Below, piece after piece: positions 23,946 through 33,879 of a stretch of 64,000 bases of DNA (the stretch's first letter is position 1; every line of letters starts with the position of its first letter). The position numbers were made by a program, and so were the translations under genes. Origin of the DNA: an uncultured Oscillospiraceae bacterium. Its GTDB lineage: Bacteria > Bacillota > Clostridia > Oscillospirales > Acutalibacteraceae. The notes beneath the pieces are model-generated. The model saw only the letters and a list, made by a program, of their open reading frames with translations, searched no databases and was not told the DNA's origin. The stretch lies in the NCBI GenBank assembly GCA_902492455.1, contig CABULH010000014.1, positions 1 through 64,000 on the forward strand, written 5' to 3'.

Positions 23946-26243
23946 ATGGAAATCAGCCAGAATGCCCGTACCGTGCTGGAACGCCGATATCTTGCCAAGG
24001 ATGGTGAGGGGAAGCCTACCGAAACCGTGGAGGGGCTGTTCCGACGGGTAGCAAAGGCCATCGCGGTCTCGGATCTGAACTACAATCCTGATGCCGACGT
24101 GAAGGCGCTGGAAGAGGAATTCTATCAAATGATGACCGCTTTGGAGTTCCTGCCCAATTCCCCCACCCTGATGAATGCCGGGCGGCCTCTGGGGCAGCTG
24201 TCGGCTTGTTTTGTGCTGCCGGTGGCGGACAGTATGGAGGATATTTTTGAGGCCATCAAGCAGGCGGCGCTGATTCACAAATCCGGCGGCGGAACGGGTT
24301 TTTCCTTCTCCCGGCTGCGGGCTGCGGGCAGCACGGTGAACTCCACCGGCGGCGTGGCCAGCGGGCCCATCAGCTTCATGCGGGTGTTCAACATGGCTAC
24401 CGAGGCGGTCAAGCAGGGGGGAACCCGCCGGGGCGCCAACATGGGCATCCTTCGGGTGGATCATCCGGACATTCTCAGTTTTATCAACTGCAAGGCGGAT
24501 AACGCCGATATCACCAACTTCAACATTTCCGTCGGCATCACCGAGGCCTTTATGAAGGCGGTGGAAAAAGGGGAGATGTATGACCTTATCGAGCCCAGTA
24601 CCAAGAAAGCGGTGGGGCAGCTCAACGCCAAGGAGGTTTTTGACAAAATCGTCTATGCTGCCTGGCGCAACGGCGAGCCCGGCATCATCTTCCTGGATCG
24701 GCTGAATCGGGACAATGTGGTTCCCGCCCAGGGGGAGATCGAATCCACCAACCCCTGCGGCGAGCAGCCTCTGCTGCCCTATGAGAGCTGCAACCTGGGC
24801 TCCATCAATCTGGTGAAAATGATAGAAAAGGGACCAGACGGCCGTTATTCCATCAATTGGAATAAGCTGGCGGATACCATCGGCAAAGCGGTTCATTTCC
24901 TGGATAATGTGATCGATGCCAATCAGTACCCGCTGCCCCAGATTGATTTCACCACCAAGCAAACCAGAAAAATCGGCCTGGGCATTATGGGTTGGGCGGA
25001 TATGCTGCTGTACCTAGGCATTCCCTATAATTCCGACGAAGCGGTGAAGCTGGCGGATAAGCTGATGGGCTTCATCACCACCACCGGCCGCAGCGTCAGC
25101 GCTCGGCTGGCCAAGGAACGGGGCGCTTTCCCGCTTTTTGATGAGAGCATTTATAAGGATGGGGAGCCCCTGCGCAACGCCACCGTCACCACCATCGCCC
25201 CCACCGGCACCCTGTCCATCATCGCGGGGGTTTCCTCCGGTGTGGAGCCGGTATTCGCTTATGTTTATATCCGCAGCGTCATGGACCGCACCGAAATGCT
25301 GGAGGTCAGTCCGGTGCTGAAGGAAAAACTCACCGAGCGCGGGTTGTATTCCGATGCGCTGATGCGGCGTATCGCGGAGGAGGGCACCATCGCCCATATC
25401 GAGGAGATTCCCGAAGATATCCGCCGGGTGTTCGTCTCCGCCCATGATATTTCTCCGCTGTATCACACCAAGATGCAGGCGGCTTTCCAAGCCCATACCG
25501 ACAATGCGGTGTCCAAAACCGTCAATTTCCCCAACAGCGCCACCAAGGAAGAGGTGGCAGAAGTGTATATGCTGTCCTATCGCCTGGGCTGTAAGGGCGT
25601 CACCATCTATCGGGACGGCAGCCGGGAAATCCAGGTGTTGAATCTGGCGAAGAAGGAAGAGCATGCTGAAAAGATGGAAGCGCCGGCAGAGGACGCCGCG
25701 CCGGTGATCGAGACGCCGCCGGCAAAGCCTTTCGTCATCACCCCCCGTCCTCGTCCAGATGTAACCCAGGGCCTGACGGAAAAGGTGGCCATCGGCTGCG
25801 GCAATCTGTATATCACGGTGAATTATGATGAAAACGGCATCTGCGAGGTGTTCACCAACACCGGCAAGGCGGGAGGATGTCCCTCCCAGTCGGAGGCCAC
25901 CTCCCGGCTGGTATCCATCGCCCTGCGCTCCGGCCTGGATGTAAACACTATTGTCGGTCAGCTCAGAGGTATCCGCTGTCCCTCCACCATCCGCCAGCCA
26001 GGGATGAAGTGCACCTCCTGTCCGGACGCTATCGCCCGGGTTATTCAGAAGGTGGTGGCTTCCAAGGAGTTTAAGGCGGCCGGCATTCATGTGGCTCCGG
26101 CGGAGCCGGCCGCAACTGCGGCGGACAAGCCGGTGCCCGCCGTGGCCGCCCATATTCGGGAATGTCCGGAATGCGGGGCCAAGGTGGAACATGAGGGCGG
26201 CTGCGTTATGTGCCGCAACTGCGGGTATTCCAAGTGCGGCTGA
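23946..26243 (+). CDS. nrdJ: Class II (B12-dependent) ribonucleotide reductase
   Basis: NrdJ reduces ribonucleotides with an adenosylcobalamin-generated thiyl radical and works with or without oxygen. The 765 residues show GQLSACFVLPVADSM, SGGGTGFSFSRLR, GGVASGPISFMRVFN, the active-site loop NPCGEQPLLPYESCNLGSIN and APTGTLSIIAGVSSG. A C-terminal cysteine-rich tail follows (CTSCPD, CPECGAKVE and CRNCGYSKCG) that carries the redox thiols and probably zinc. An AAAGGA site lies about 10 bases before the ATG at 23946. Paired NrdR boxes lie upstream. Confidence 0.97.
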   Translation: MEISQNARTVLERRYLAKDGEGKPTETVEGLFRRVAKAIAVSDLNYNPDADVKALEEEFYQMMTALEFLPNSPTLMNAGRPLGQLSACFVLPVADSMEDIFEAIKQAALIHKSGGGTGFSFSRLRAAGSTVNSTGGVASGPISFMRVFNMATEAVKQGGTRRGANMGILRVDHPDILSFINCKADNADITNFNISVGITEAFMKAVEKGEMYDLIEPSTKKAVGQLNAKEVFDKIVYAAWRNGEPGIIFLDRLNRDNVVPAQGEIESTNPCGEQPLLPYESCNLGSINLVKMIEKGPDGRYSINWNKLADTIGKAVHFLDNVIDANQYPLPQIDFTTKQTRKIGLGIMGWADMLLYLGIPYNSDEAVKLADKLMGFITTTGRSVSARLAKERGAFPLFDESIYKDGEPLRNATVTTIAPTGTLSIIAGVSSGVEPVFAYVYIRSVMDRTEMLEVSPVLKEKLTERGLYSDALMRRIAEEGTIAHIEEIPEDIRRVFVSAHDISPLYHTKMQAAFQAHTDNAVSKTVNFPNSATKEEVAEVYMLSYRLGCKGVTIYRDGSREIQVLNLAKKEEHAEKMEAPAEDAAPVIETPPAKPFVITPRPRPDVTQGLTEKVAIGCGNLYITVNYDENGICEVFTNTGKAGGCPSQSEATSRLVSIALRSGLDVNTIVGQLRGIRCPSTIRQPGMKCTSCPDAIARVIQKVVASKEFKAAGIHVAPAEPAATAADKPVPAVAAHIRECPECGAKVEHEGGCVMCRNCGYSKCG

Positions 26244-26268
26244 TTCTTAGTTAGGATAATAGATACAT

Positions 26269-26310
26269 AAACCCCGGGGCTGCTCATTTGTGAGCAGCCC
26301 CGGGGTTTTA
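26269..26310. terminator. Bidirectional terminator after nrdJ
   Basis: AAACCCCGGGGCTGCTCA pairs with TGAGCAGCCCCGGGGTTT around a 5-base loop between two convergent genes. Confidence 0.9.
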
Positions 26311-26318
26311 TACCGCGA

Positions 26319-29303
26319 TCAATTGGTTTGGGCTTCCGCCAACCGCCGGATTTCTTCCAGAACGATGCTTTTGGGCGCGCCAGGTATGGGACTGGGCAAG
26401 CCGATATAATATCCCTGGAGATAATGGATGCCGCTGCGGATAAGATATTCCATTTCATCCCGGGTTTCCACCCCTTCGGCGATGAGCTGGATTTCGCGGC
26501 TGCGGGCATAATACACGATGTTTCGCAGAATCATCTGACGGTTGGCATCACGGTCGATGTTCCGCACGATGGACATGTCGATTTTAAGATAATCCGGCTC
26601 CAGCGACAGCAGGGTGGTTTCACCGTTGTAACCGGTGCCATAGTCGTCCAAAGCAATCTGGGCCCCCCAGCGGCGGCTGATTCCCTTTTTGCGGCGGGCC
26701 ATTTCCTCGTCCGGTTTTTCCTCCTCCGTCAGTTCAACCACCAGCCGGCTGAGATATCCGCGGTTTTCCTCTTCGAAGGCGGCCACATCCTCCGGAGTGA
26801 GGATTTGGTTGGAGATGGAATTGACGAACAGCCGGCAGTTATCGGGGAGATCACAGCGGCTGAAATCCTCTAGGGCCCGGAACCAGGTCATCCGCTCGAT
26901 TTGGTACAGCTTGGATTGGGAACGGGCCAGATTCAGAATGATGTCCGGCGAAGGCAGAGAGTCCAGCCGGGAGCGCATCAGCGCTTCGTAGCCGAAAACA
27001 TTGCCGGTATGGGCATCCACGATAGGCTGGAAATAATAATCCACCAGCCCGCCATCCAGCAGGCGGTTCAAATCCTCTTTGCTGTGGAGCAGATAGGCAT
27101 CCCGGTTATAGCTTTCCTTATCGAACTCATTGAATTCGCCTTTGACTGTGTTTTTAACCTTATACATGGCGAAATCTGCGTATTTCAGCAGCTGCTCATA
27201 AACGGTGGAATCCTGCGGATACCAAGCGACGCCGGCGGAAGCCCGCACCTTGAAGGAGGGGTTGTCCGGCAGGGGGAACAGGGTGTGGGTCATGCCGTCA
27301 TGCAATTCGTCAATGATACAGCGCACTTCAGTTTGAGAGGAATACCCGTGTAGGAATACGTAAAATTCGTCCCCCGACATCCTGGACAGCACAGCGTCGG
27401 AAGGCGTGTGCCGGCGAATGACATCTGCCGTGCAGCGAATATATTCGTCTCCCTGGTCATGGCCGTAATTATCGTTGATATATTTCAGATTATCCAGGTC
27501 CAGCATAATCAAAGCGGCCACGCCCAGCTTTTCCGGATGCTGGAACAGCTGGCCCATCCAATTGTAAAATGCCCGGCGGTTGAGCAGACTGGTGAGCAGA
27601 TCGTAATCCCGTTCATATTCAATCTTGCGTTTTTCCTGTATCTCCTGGGTGACGTCGGAGAGTACGCCGATGATCCGTTCCTCTCCTTCCAAAAGCTTCA
27701 TCCGCACCCATTTCTGTGTTTCGTCGGCAGTCAAGTGGTAGATGTGTACGCCGCCATTCTCCTGTACGCTCTCCAGGCAGCGGCTTTCCAATGATTCCAT
27801 AGCGGTGCGGAAATCTTCCACCGCATCGGTGGCCGGGGTGAATTCAGGGCCCAGCAGCCGGGAAATATCCCCGGTCCTGTAGAAACGGCCGACGAGTTTA
27901 TCATATTCAAAGGCTACGATGGACAGCCCGGCCAGTTCAATAATTTTGGACAGCCGCGCCGCCGATTCCGTTACCCGGACGCTCAGCTGTTCCACTGCGT
28001 CGGTCATCTGGTCGATTTCTGTAATGGAAACCTTATTCAGCCGAACCGGCTGATCCGGATCGCTGGCCTTCAGGCTTTTCACCACGGATGTGATGGGGCG
28101 GGTCAGGAAGCGCACGACAATGCACACGCCCACTATGCCGATCAGCAGGGAGGCTAGAGCCGCCATCAGAATGGTGGTTTGTACCCGATGGTAGAAGCCC
28201 AGAAGATCTTGATCCCGTACCACGCCGATGACAGCCCAACGGTCGCTTTCAAAGGGCGTATGGGAATTATAAAGCTGAAGGTAGGACACACAGCCATATG
28301 CGGATTCGGTGACCCGGTCGTTTTTCTCCGCCGAATAGATGCTGCCATAGGCGGGCTCATTCTCAAAATCCGTTTGCTGCTGTTCACCGAAAATCTGTTT
28401 GAAGACGGAGCCGCTGGAAACAACATTGGCGAAGGTATTGCCCTCTTCTTGAGAGACGGCCAGTAAATATGCGCCTTTTCCGCTGCCCAACAATTCGTCG
28501 GAGGACATCAGGGTGCGCAGATAATCAGTGGTGAGCTCCACACCGGCCACACCGTAGGGCAGACCGTCTTCTCCAAGCAGGGGGACGGAATAGGTAATGA
28601 TATCCACATCATTTTTGTCCATGCGGAAGGAAGGGCTCCAATAGCCGAGATCGGTATTCTCCACGCCGCGGTAGTTTTTCGCCGCCTGGAAGGGCTTCTG
28701 ATAAAAATCAAAATCGGTAATATCGCCGGTATCATCGAAGAGAAAACGAGGCTGCCAGAAGATATCCGTAGCAAAGCCAAGCCTGCGCACCAGGGAGGAG
28801 GGACCTCGTTCCACCAGCAGGTCAGAATTGTCGGCGGGACTGCTTTTGGGGTCCATATCCCGTAGGTAAAGCCCGGTTTTGTCGGCGGACCCATCCCCCT
28901 CCAGCACCACAAATACTCCGGTTACACCGTTCCGGCGCAGCAGAAGGATCATATCCTCCGATAATTTTTCCAGCACGGTTACAGACAGACTGCTGGAAAC
29001 CGTCAGATGCTCTGGTGAAGCGTCGGCATCATCCAGCAAAGTCTGAATCTTCGTCTGAAAGCTGTCCACCGCTTCTCCCATATTGGACCAACGCTGAATC
29101 ATTTCATTTTGCAGATAATTTTTTCTGTTGTTCACCCGTTCGGTGAGAATATCGAAGGCGTTGGTGCGTAGCTGTTCCACGGTTCCGCCGAACAGCAGGG
29201 TAACGGTGAAGAGGCTGGACTGCACCAGCATAACCAGCGCCATGGGGATCAAGATTTGGATAAGAATCGACCGGCTGGCCGGCTTTTTTTTGCTGTGCGC
29301 CAT
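26319..29303 (-). CDS. Membrane sensor with cache, PAS, GGDEF and EAL domains
   Basis: The 994-residue protein should make or break cyclic di-GMP in response to an outside signal. TM1 at about 15-37 and TM2 at about 375-400 enclose a dCache-like extracytoplasmic domain. A HAMP-like linker, a PAS-like segment, a GGDEF domain (SGDEF at about 641) and an EAL domain (YEALMRSR near 769, FVNSIS, VELTEEE, ALDDYGTGYN, LKIDMS, AEGVE) follow. The EAL catalytic residues look complete. The GGDEF motif is a serine variant without a clear RxxD inhibitory site, so either activity may dominate. The start at 29303 follows GGAGGT. It lies 52 bases after a solute-binding lipoprotein gene, a likely operon. Confidence 0.9.
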   Translation of the reverse strand: MAHSKKKPASRSILIQILIPMALVMLVQSSLFTVTLLFGGTVEQLRTNAFDILTERVNNRKNYLQNEMIQRWSNMGEAVDSFQTKIQTLLDDADASPEHLTVSSSLSVTVLEKLSEDMILLLRRNGVTGVFVVLEGDGSADKTGLYLRDMDPKSSPADNSDLLVERGPSSLVRRLGFATDIFWQPRFLFDDTGDITDFDFYQKPFQAAKNYRGVENTDLGYWSPSFRMDKNDVDIITYSVPLLGEDGLPYGVAGVELTTDYLRTLMSSDELLGSGKGAYLLAVSQEEGNTFANVVSSGSVFKQIFGEQQQTDFENEPAYGSIYSAEKNDRVTESAYGCVSYLQLYNSHTPFESDRWAVIGVVRDQDLLGFYHRVQTTILMAALASLLIGIVGVCIVVRFLTRPITSVVKSLKASDPDQPVRLNKVSITEIDQMTDAVEQLSVRVTESAARLSKIIELAGLSIVAFEYDKLVGRFYRTGDISRLLGPEFTPATDAVEDFRTAMESLESRCLESVQENGGVHIYHLTADETQKWVRMKLLEGEERIIGVLSDVTQEIQEKRKIEYERDYDLLTSLLNRRAFYNWMGQLFQHPEKLGVAALIMLDLDNLKYINDNYGHDQGDEYIRCTADVIRRHTPSDAVLSRMSGDEFYVFLHGYSSQTEVRCIIDELHDGMTHTLFPLPDNPSFKVRASAGVAWYPQDSTVYEQLLKYADFAMYKVKNTVKGEFNEFDKESYNRDAYLLHSKEDLNRLLDGGLVDYYFQPIVDAHTGNVFGYEALMRSRLDSLPSPDIILNLARSQSKLYQIERMTWFRALEDFSRCDLPDNCRLFVNSISNQILTPEDVAAFEEENRGYLSRLVVELTEEEKPDEEMARRKKGISRRWGAQIALDDYGTGYNGETTLLSLEPDYLKIDMSIVRNIDRDANRQMILRNIVYYARSREIQLIAEGVETRDEMEYLIRSGIHYLQGYYIGLPSPIPGAPKSIVLEEIRRLAEAQTN

Positions 29304-29355
29304 GGCTTCATCACCTCCCCGGTTTGAGATTCTCCCTGCAGTTTGTCGACAGTTG

Positions 29356-30810
29356 CTACTTTGCCGCTTCCCGCAGCGCTTTATCAAACGCTTTGTACCA
29401 CGTCTCGAAGTTTTCGTCCGTAACAAAAGAGGCGGCGGCTTCTTTCCGGGACATACCTCCCGCCACCAGTTCTTCCACCGCGGCCAGGTCTTCTTTCACC
29501 TTATCCATCATGCTGTTTTCCAGTACCTTACGGGCATCTGTTCCTCCCGCAAAGGCTTTGTTGGTATACATAGTATATTCCCGCACCATATCCATCGCCA
29601 CCGGCAGGGTCTTTTTCAGATGCTCAGCATACGAGGCGGCAGATTCCTTTTCCAGCGCCTGCGCCAGTATCTCCTGGGTATTGGCCTCCTTCTTCACCGG
29701 CAGGTAACCCGAGGAGATGGAGAAATCCAGATTACGCTGGGCGTCGGTGAACCATTTTAGGAAGGTGACCGCGCCGTATTCCGTTTTCTCGTCGGACTTG
29801 GTCACCACCATACCGGCGCCCTGCTGCACCGCGTACTTTTCTCCATTCTTAAAGCAAGGAGCAGCCATCACCAGCGATTCGATGGGATAGCTTTCGGTAT
29901 CGCTGACGTTGACTTCATTTGGGAAATAGGCGGAGCCAGAGGTGGAACCCACCAAAGCGATGATGTCTCCGGTTTTTACGTCGTCGGAGCGAAATTTGCC
30001 GTTGGCGGCAAACCAGCCCTGTACATGGGGAACGTAAAGGTTATCCCAAAGCTTGCGGACGATTTCCTTGTCGTCCTGAATGGTCACCCGCCCGCCGGAG
30101 ACGGAAAAAATCTCCTTGCCCAGCTGACGGCTGCCGATGATCATATAGTTAGCCACAGCGTCCCGGCCAAAAAAGGCATGGCCGTCGCTCCACTCATAAT
30201 ACCGGCGGGCGGTGGCGGTGACGCCTTCGATGGTGGAGAGATCTTCCAGCGAGGCGCCGGTTTCACCGGCGAATTTGTCCCAATCGGTTTTGTTGAGCAT
30301 GAAAACCTCGGTGGATTTGGCAATGGGGAAGATTTTCAGATTTTCTTCCACATCCAAGCGTCCCTCGGTGATATATCCTGTGACATAGGCGTTGATTTCT
30401 TCCTGCGTCAGATATTGCTCAAGGGAAGCCACCAGTCCTTTTTGATCCAGCTGATAGGCGGTGTCTGCGTAGGCCGCGAAGATGTCGGGGATCTCACCGG
30501 CGCCTACCTTCTGATCGGCAGCGTCGATAACCTTTTGAATTAATTCATTGACATTTCCCTGACTGAAAGCCTCCACCACGACGCCCTGTTCCCGGCCGGG
30601 TCCTTCATTGAACTGGGAGACAAGGTCGTCGAAAGCGGTTTTTTGGGGACCGTTATAATAGTGCCAGATCTCCACGGTTACCGGATTTTTTGGATCCAGA
30701 CGAACAGAAGCGTCGGGATCGCGGCTGCACCCCGTCAGCAGCGCCGCCGTTATCGCGGTCAGACCCGCCATTCCGGCAGTCAGCAGCCGGCGGCCTCTTT
30801 TTCTCGGCAT
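29356..30810 (-). CDS. Extracellular solute-binding lipoprotein (family 1 type)
   Basis: The 484-residue protein has a basic N-terminus and lipobox (ITAALLTGC, cysteine near 28), then a periplasmic-binding-protein fold of the carbohydrate family: VTVEIWHYYNGPQKTAFDDL, FNEGPGREQGVVVEAF, and GAVTFLKWFTDAQRNL. No ABC permease or ATPase is adjacent. The only partner is the cache/GGDEF/EAL gene 52 bases downstream. It may present a ligand to that sensor rather than to a transporter, which is inference from context. Confidence 0.88.
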   Translation of the reverse strand: MPRKRGRRLLTAGMAGLTAITAALLTGCSRDPDASVRLDPKNPVTVEIWHYYNGPQKTAFDDLVSQFNEGPGREQGVVVEAFSQGNVNELIQKVIDAADQKVGAGEIPDIFAAYADTAYQLDQKGLVASLEQYLTQEEINAYVTGYITEGRLDVEENLKIFPIAKSTEVFMLNKTDWDKFAGETGASLEDLSTIEGVTATARRYYEWSDGHAFFGRDAVANYMIIGSRQLGKEIFSVSGGRVTIQDDKEIVRKLWDNLYVPHVQGWFAANGKFRSDDVKTGDIIALVGSTSGSAYFPNEVNVSDTESYPIESLVMAAPCFKNGEKYAVQQGAGMVVTKSDEKTEYGAVTFLKWFTDAQRNLDFSISSGYLPVKKEANTQEILAQALEKESAASYAEHLKKTLPVAMDMVREYTMYTNKAFAGGTDARKVLENSMMDKVKEDLAAVEELVAGGMSRKEAAASFVTDENFETWYKAFDKALREAAK

Positions 30811-30996
30811 TGGATAATCCCTGCTCTCTCAAATATTTGTTAAAACCTGAATATGCGAGGATGCGCTGTCTACCATTATAGCTACTCCTGCGCGCTTTTT
30901 CCACATAAACTTTTAAAATCCTTTTTCTATCGTCAGATATTCGGACAATCCCCGTCTTGTAAACCTTAAGATTCCATGAAACATCAGCTCCCGTCG

Positions 30997-31025
30997 TTGC
31001 AAAAAGCCGCCGATTTTTGTATACT
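30997..31025 (+). promoter_or_regulatory. Promoter of the PAP2 gene
   Basis: TTGCAA at 30997-31002, a 17-base spacer and TATACT at 31020-31025 precede the PAP2 gene by 43 bases. Confidence 0.7.
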
Positions 31026-31068
31026 GTGGGAGATGGACTTGTGGAAATATGCGAAAGGAGGGAACGCC

Positions 31069-31806
31069 ATGCGCATTGAGCGGGGCAAGGTTGTGGATTT
31101 GGCGAAGAGATATTCCCATGCATGGCTGTTTTTGATCTTCGCCATGCTGGGGCAGCAATTCAGTCTGCTGGAACAATATGTAGTGCCCAAGTATTGGGTG
31201 TACTGCTGGGTGGACGGATTGATTCCCTTTGTACCGATTTTTGTGATCCCCTATACGCTTTGGTTCGCTTATGTGGGCGGCGGGCTGACGGTGCTGTGCC
31301 TGCATGACCGGCAGGATTTTATCCGCGCCTTCGCCTTGCTGGCCTGGGGAATGTTTATCACGGAGGTTATCTATCTGGTTTTCCCCCACGGGCAGCCGCT
31401 GCGGCCGATTATTACCGAAAACGACATCTTCAGCCGGTTGGTCCGGGATACGATATATGCTAATGATACCAACACCAACTGCTGTCCCAGTCTGCATGTG
31501 CTCAATCAGCTGGCTGTACACATCGGTTTGTGCAAATCCAGGCTGTGCAGGGATAGAAAGTGGTTCAAGCGTGCATCGTTGGTGTTTACCATTCTGGTAT
31601 GCGCGTCCACGGTGTTCCTCAAGCAGCACTCCATCATCGACGTGATGGCGGCTTTGGCTTTGGAAATCCCGCTTTACCTGCTGATTTACAAGGTGGACTG
31701 GAAAGGACTGTTCCTGCGCCGTGCGGAAAGATTACCCGGGGAATATTCTGTTGAACCGGCGGTTCCACAAAAAGAAAAGGTGCGGGAAACGGTTACGATG
31801 GAGTGA
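31069..31806 (+). CDS. PAP2-type membrane phosphatase
   Basis: The 245-residue polytopic membrane protein carries the PAP2 phosphatase signature in a form close to inositolphosphotransferase-like members: CCPSLHVLNQLAVH with the catalytic histidine and KQHSIIDVMAAL. Family members dephosphorylate lipid phosphates such as phosphatidic acid or undecaprenyl diphosphate. About six hydrophobic helices are visible. The start at 31069 has AAAGGAGGG 6 bases upstream. The C-terminal 40 residues are polar. It stands alone between divergent and convergent neighbours. Confidence 0.85.
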   Translation: MRIERGKVVDLAKRYSHAWLFLIFAMLGQQFSLLEQYVVPKYWVYCWVDGLIPFVPIFVIPYTLWFAYVGGGLTVLCLHDRQDFIRAFALLAWGMFITEVIYLVFPHGQPLRPIITENDIFSRLVRDTIYANDTNTNCCPSLHVLNQLAVHIGLCKSRLCRDRKWFKRASLVFTILVCASTVFLKQHSIIDVMAALALEIPLYLLIYKVDWKGLFLRRAERLPGEYSVEPAVPQKEKVRETVTME

Positions 31807-31837
31807 GCTTGACACCAAAATGCTTATAGCTGTTCAC

Positions 31838-31874
31838 AAAGAGGGAAAGCCGCCGGCGGCTTTCCCTCTTTGTT
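31838..31874 (+). terminator. Terminator of the PAP2 gene
   Basis: AAAGAGGGAAAGCCGCCG pairs with CGGCTTTCCCTCTTT and is followed by a T-rich tract. Confidence 0.88.
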
Positions 31875-31924
31875 TACCTTTTAAATAATGGAAGGCATTG
31901 CTGACTTTTTGTCAGAACAGAACA

Positions 31925-31972
31925 AATCCCGCCCCGCGGCAGATATATTGCCATCTGCCCGGAGCGGGATCC
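31925..31972 (-). terminator. Terminator of the ABC exporter operon
   Basis: On the minus strand ATCCCGC with CGGGCAGAT pairs with ATCTGCCG and GCGGGAT, followed by TTTG just after the second ABC gene. Confidence 0.7.
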
Positions 31973-31974
31973 CT

Positions 31975-33879
31975 TTATTCCAGTTCGAAAGCGCCGGTGT
32001 AGAGACGATAATACTGCCCTTTTTCAGCGATCAGTTTCTCGTGGCTTCCCCGCTCGATAATGCGGCCCTGTTCCAGGACCATGATCACATCGGCGTTCTG
32101 TACCGTGGACAACCGATGGGCGATGACGAATACCGTGCGGCCATGCATCAGCCCGTCCATGCCCCGCTGGACAATCGCTTCGGTGCGGGTATCGATACTG
32201 GAGGTGGCTTCATCCAGAATCATGACCGGCGGGTCGGCTACCGCCGCCCGGGCAATGGACAGCAGCTGCCGCTGTCCTTGGGAGAGGCGGCTGCCGTCTC
32301 CGTCGAGCTGGGTGTTGTAGCCCTCCGGCAGCCGTCGGATAAAGTCGTCCGCTCCTGCCAGCCGGGCCGCCGCGTATATCTCCTCGTCGGTGGCATCCAG
32401 CCGGCCGTAGCGGATGTTTTCCATCACGGTGCCGGTGAACAGGTTGGTGTCCTGCAGGACGATGCCTAGACTGCGCCGGAGATCGCTTTTACGGATTTTG
32501 TTGATGTTGATGCCGTCATAACGGATTTTGCCGTCCGCAATATCATAGAAGCGATTGATCAGATTGGTGATGGTGGTTTTGCCCGCGCCGGTGGCTCCTA
32601 CGAAAGCCACCTTCTGTCCCGGTTCGGCGTAGAGAGTGATGTCGTGGAGTACCAGTTTGTTTTCCTCATAGCCGAAATCCACGTCATATAACCGAACCTC
32701 TCCCTGCAGGGGGGTATAGGTGACGGTGCCGTCGCTGTGGGGGTGCTTCCAGGCCCACAGACCGGTGCGCTCGGCGGTTTCGGTGATGACGCCTTTATCT
32801 TCCTGGGCGTTGACCAGCGTCACATAGCCGTCGTCTGTTTCCGGTTCCTCATCCATCAGCTGGAAAATGCGTTTGGCGCCTGCCAGGGCCATGACCACCG
32901 AATTTACCTGCTGGGATACCTGACTGATGGGCTGTGAGAAGCTCCGGCTGAGCTGGAGAAAAGAGGCGATGGCTCCCAGGGTGATGCCGCCGATGCCGCT
33001 GATGCCCAGGGCACCGCCGATGATGGCGATCAGCACATATTGGAGATTGCCCAGATTGGCGTTGATGGGCATGAGGATATTGGCAAAAACGTTGGCGGCG
33101 GTGGCCTGCTGGCATAGTTCATCGTTGCGGCGGTCAAAGTCCGCCTCCGCGGCTTCCTCGTGGCAGAAAACCTTGATCACCTTCTGGCCGTTGACCATTT
33201 CCTCGATATAGCCGTTGACATCGCCCAGGGCTTCCTGCTGTTTGAGGAAGAAGCTGCCGCTGCGGCCGCTGATAAAGCGGGAGACAAAGAGCATCAGCGT
33301 CACGCAGAGCAGCACCAGCACCGTCAGCACGATATTGGAAAACAGCATGGCGAAAAAAACAGTGACGATGGTGATAATGGAAGAAAACATTTGGGGAACG
33401 CTTTGAGAAATCATCTGCCGCAGGGTATCGGTGTCGTTGGTGTAGTGACTCATGATATCGCCGTGAGTGTGGGTGTCGAAATAGCGGATGGGCAGTTCCT
33501 GCATCCGGGAAAACATCTCGTCCCGGATTTCTTTGAGCACACCTTGGGCGATGACCACCATCAGGCGATTGTACAGATAGGTGGAAAGGATTCCCCCCAG
33601 ATAGACGGCGGCCATGATGAGGATCGCCTGCAGCAGACCGGTAAAGGAGGGGTTCTCCATAGCCAGCAGGGGGGTTATGTAATCGTCGATCAGAATCCGC
33701 AGGAAGAGGGAACCGGCCACGCCGGCTAAGGCACTGAACAGAATACACACCAGCACCACACCCAAAGCGGCCTTGTGACGACCGCCGAGATAGGAAAGCA
33801 GCCGTTTGGCGGTTTTTCCATCCAGTTTGGCTCCGGGAATGCGTGCGCCCCGCATGGGGCCTCTGTTAGGCGGCGTCAT
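31975..33879 (-). CDS. Heterodimeric ABC exporter subunit, canonical ATP site
   Basis: The 634-residue half-transporter has six membrane helices and a C-terminal ATPase with Walker A VGATGAGKTT, signature LSQGQRQ and Walker B MILDEATSSIDT, in which the catalytic glutamate is present. The partner gene just upstream has a degenerate Walker B. Together they form a heterodimeric multidrug-type exporter. The start at 33879 (second ATG) is 8 bases after GGGAGG; the two genes overlap by 14 bases, indicating translational coupling. Confidence 0.92.
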   Translation of the reverse strand: MTPPNRGPMRGARIPGAKLDGKTAKRLLSYLGGRHKAALGVVLVCILFSALAGVAGSLFLRILIDDYITPLLAMENPSFTGLLQAILIMAAVYLGGILSTYLYNRLMVVIAQGVLKEIRDEMFSRMQELPIRYFDTHTHGDIMSHYTNDTDTLRQMISQSVPQMFSSIITIVTVFFAMLFSNIVLTVLVLLCVTLMLFVSRFISGRSGSFFLKQQEALGDVNGYIEEMVNGQKVIKVFCHEEAAEADFDRRNDELCQQATAANVFANILMPINANLGNLQYVLIAIIGGALGISGIGGITLGAIASFLQLSRSFSQPISQVSQQVNSVVMALAGAKRIFQLMDEEPETDDGYVTLVNAQEDKGVITETAERTGLWAWKHPHSDGTVTYTPLQGEVRLYDVDFGYEENKLVLHDITLYAEPGQKVAFVGATGAGKTTITNLINRFYDIADGKIRYDGININKIRKSDLRRSLGIVLQDTNLFTGTVMENIRYGRLDATDEEIYAAARLAGADDFIRRLPEGYNTQLDGDGSRLSQGQRQLLSIARAAVADPPVMILDEATSSIDTRTEAIVQRGMDGLMHGRTVFVIAHRLSTVQNADVIMVLEQGRIIERGSHEKLIAEKGQYYRLYTGAFELE

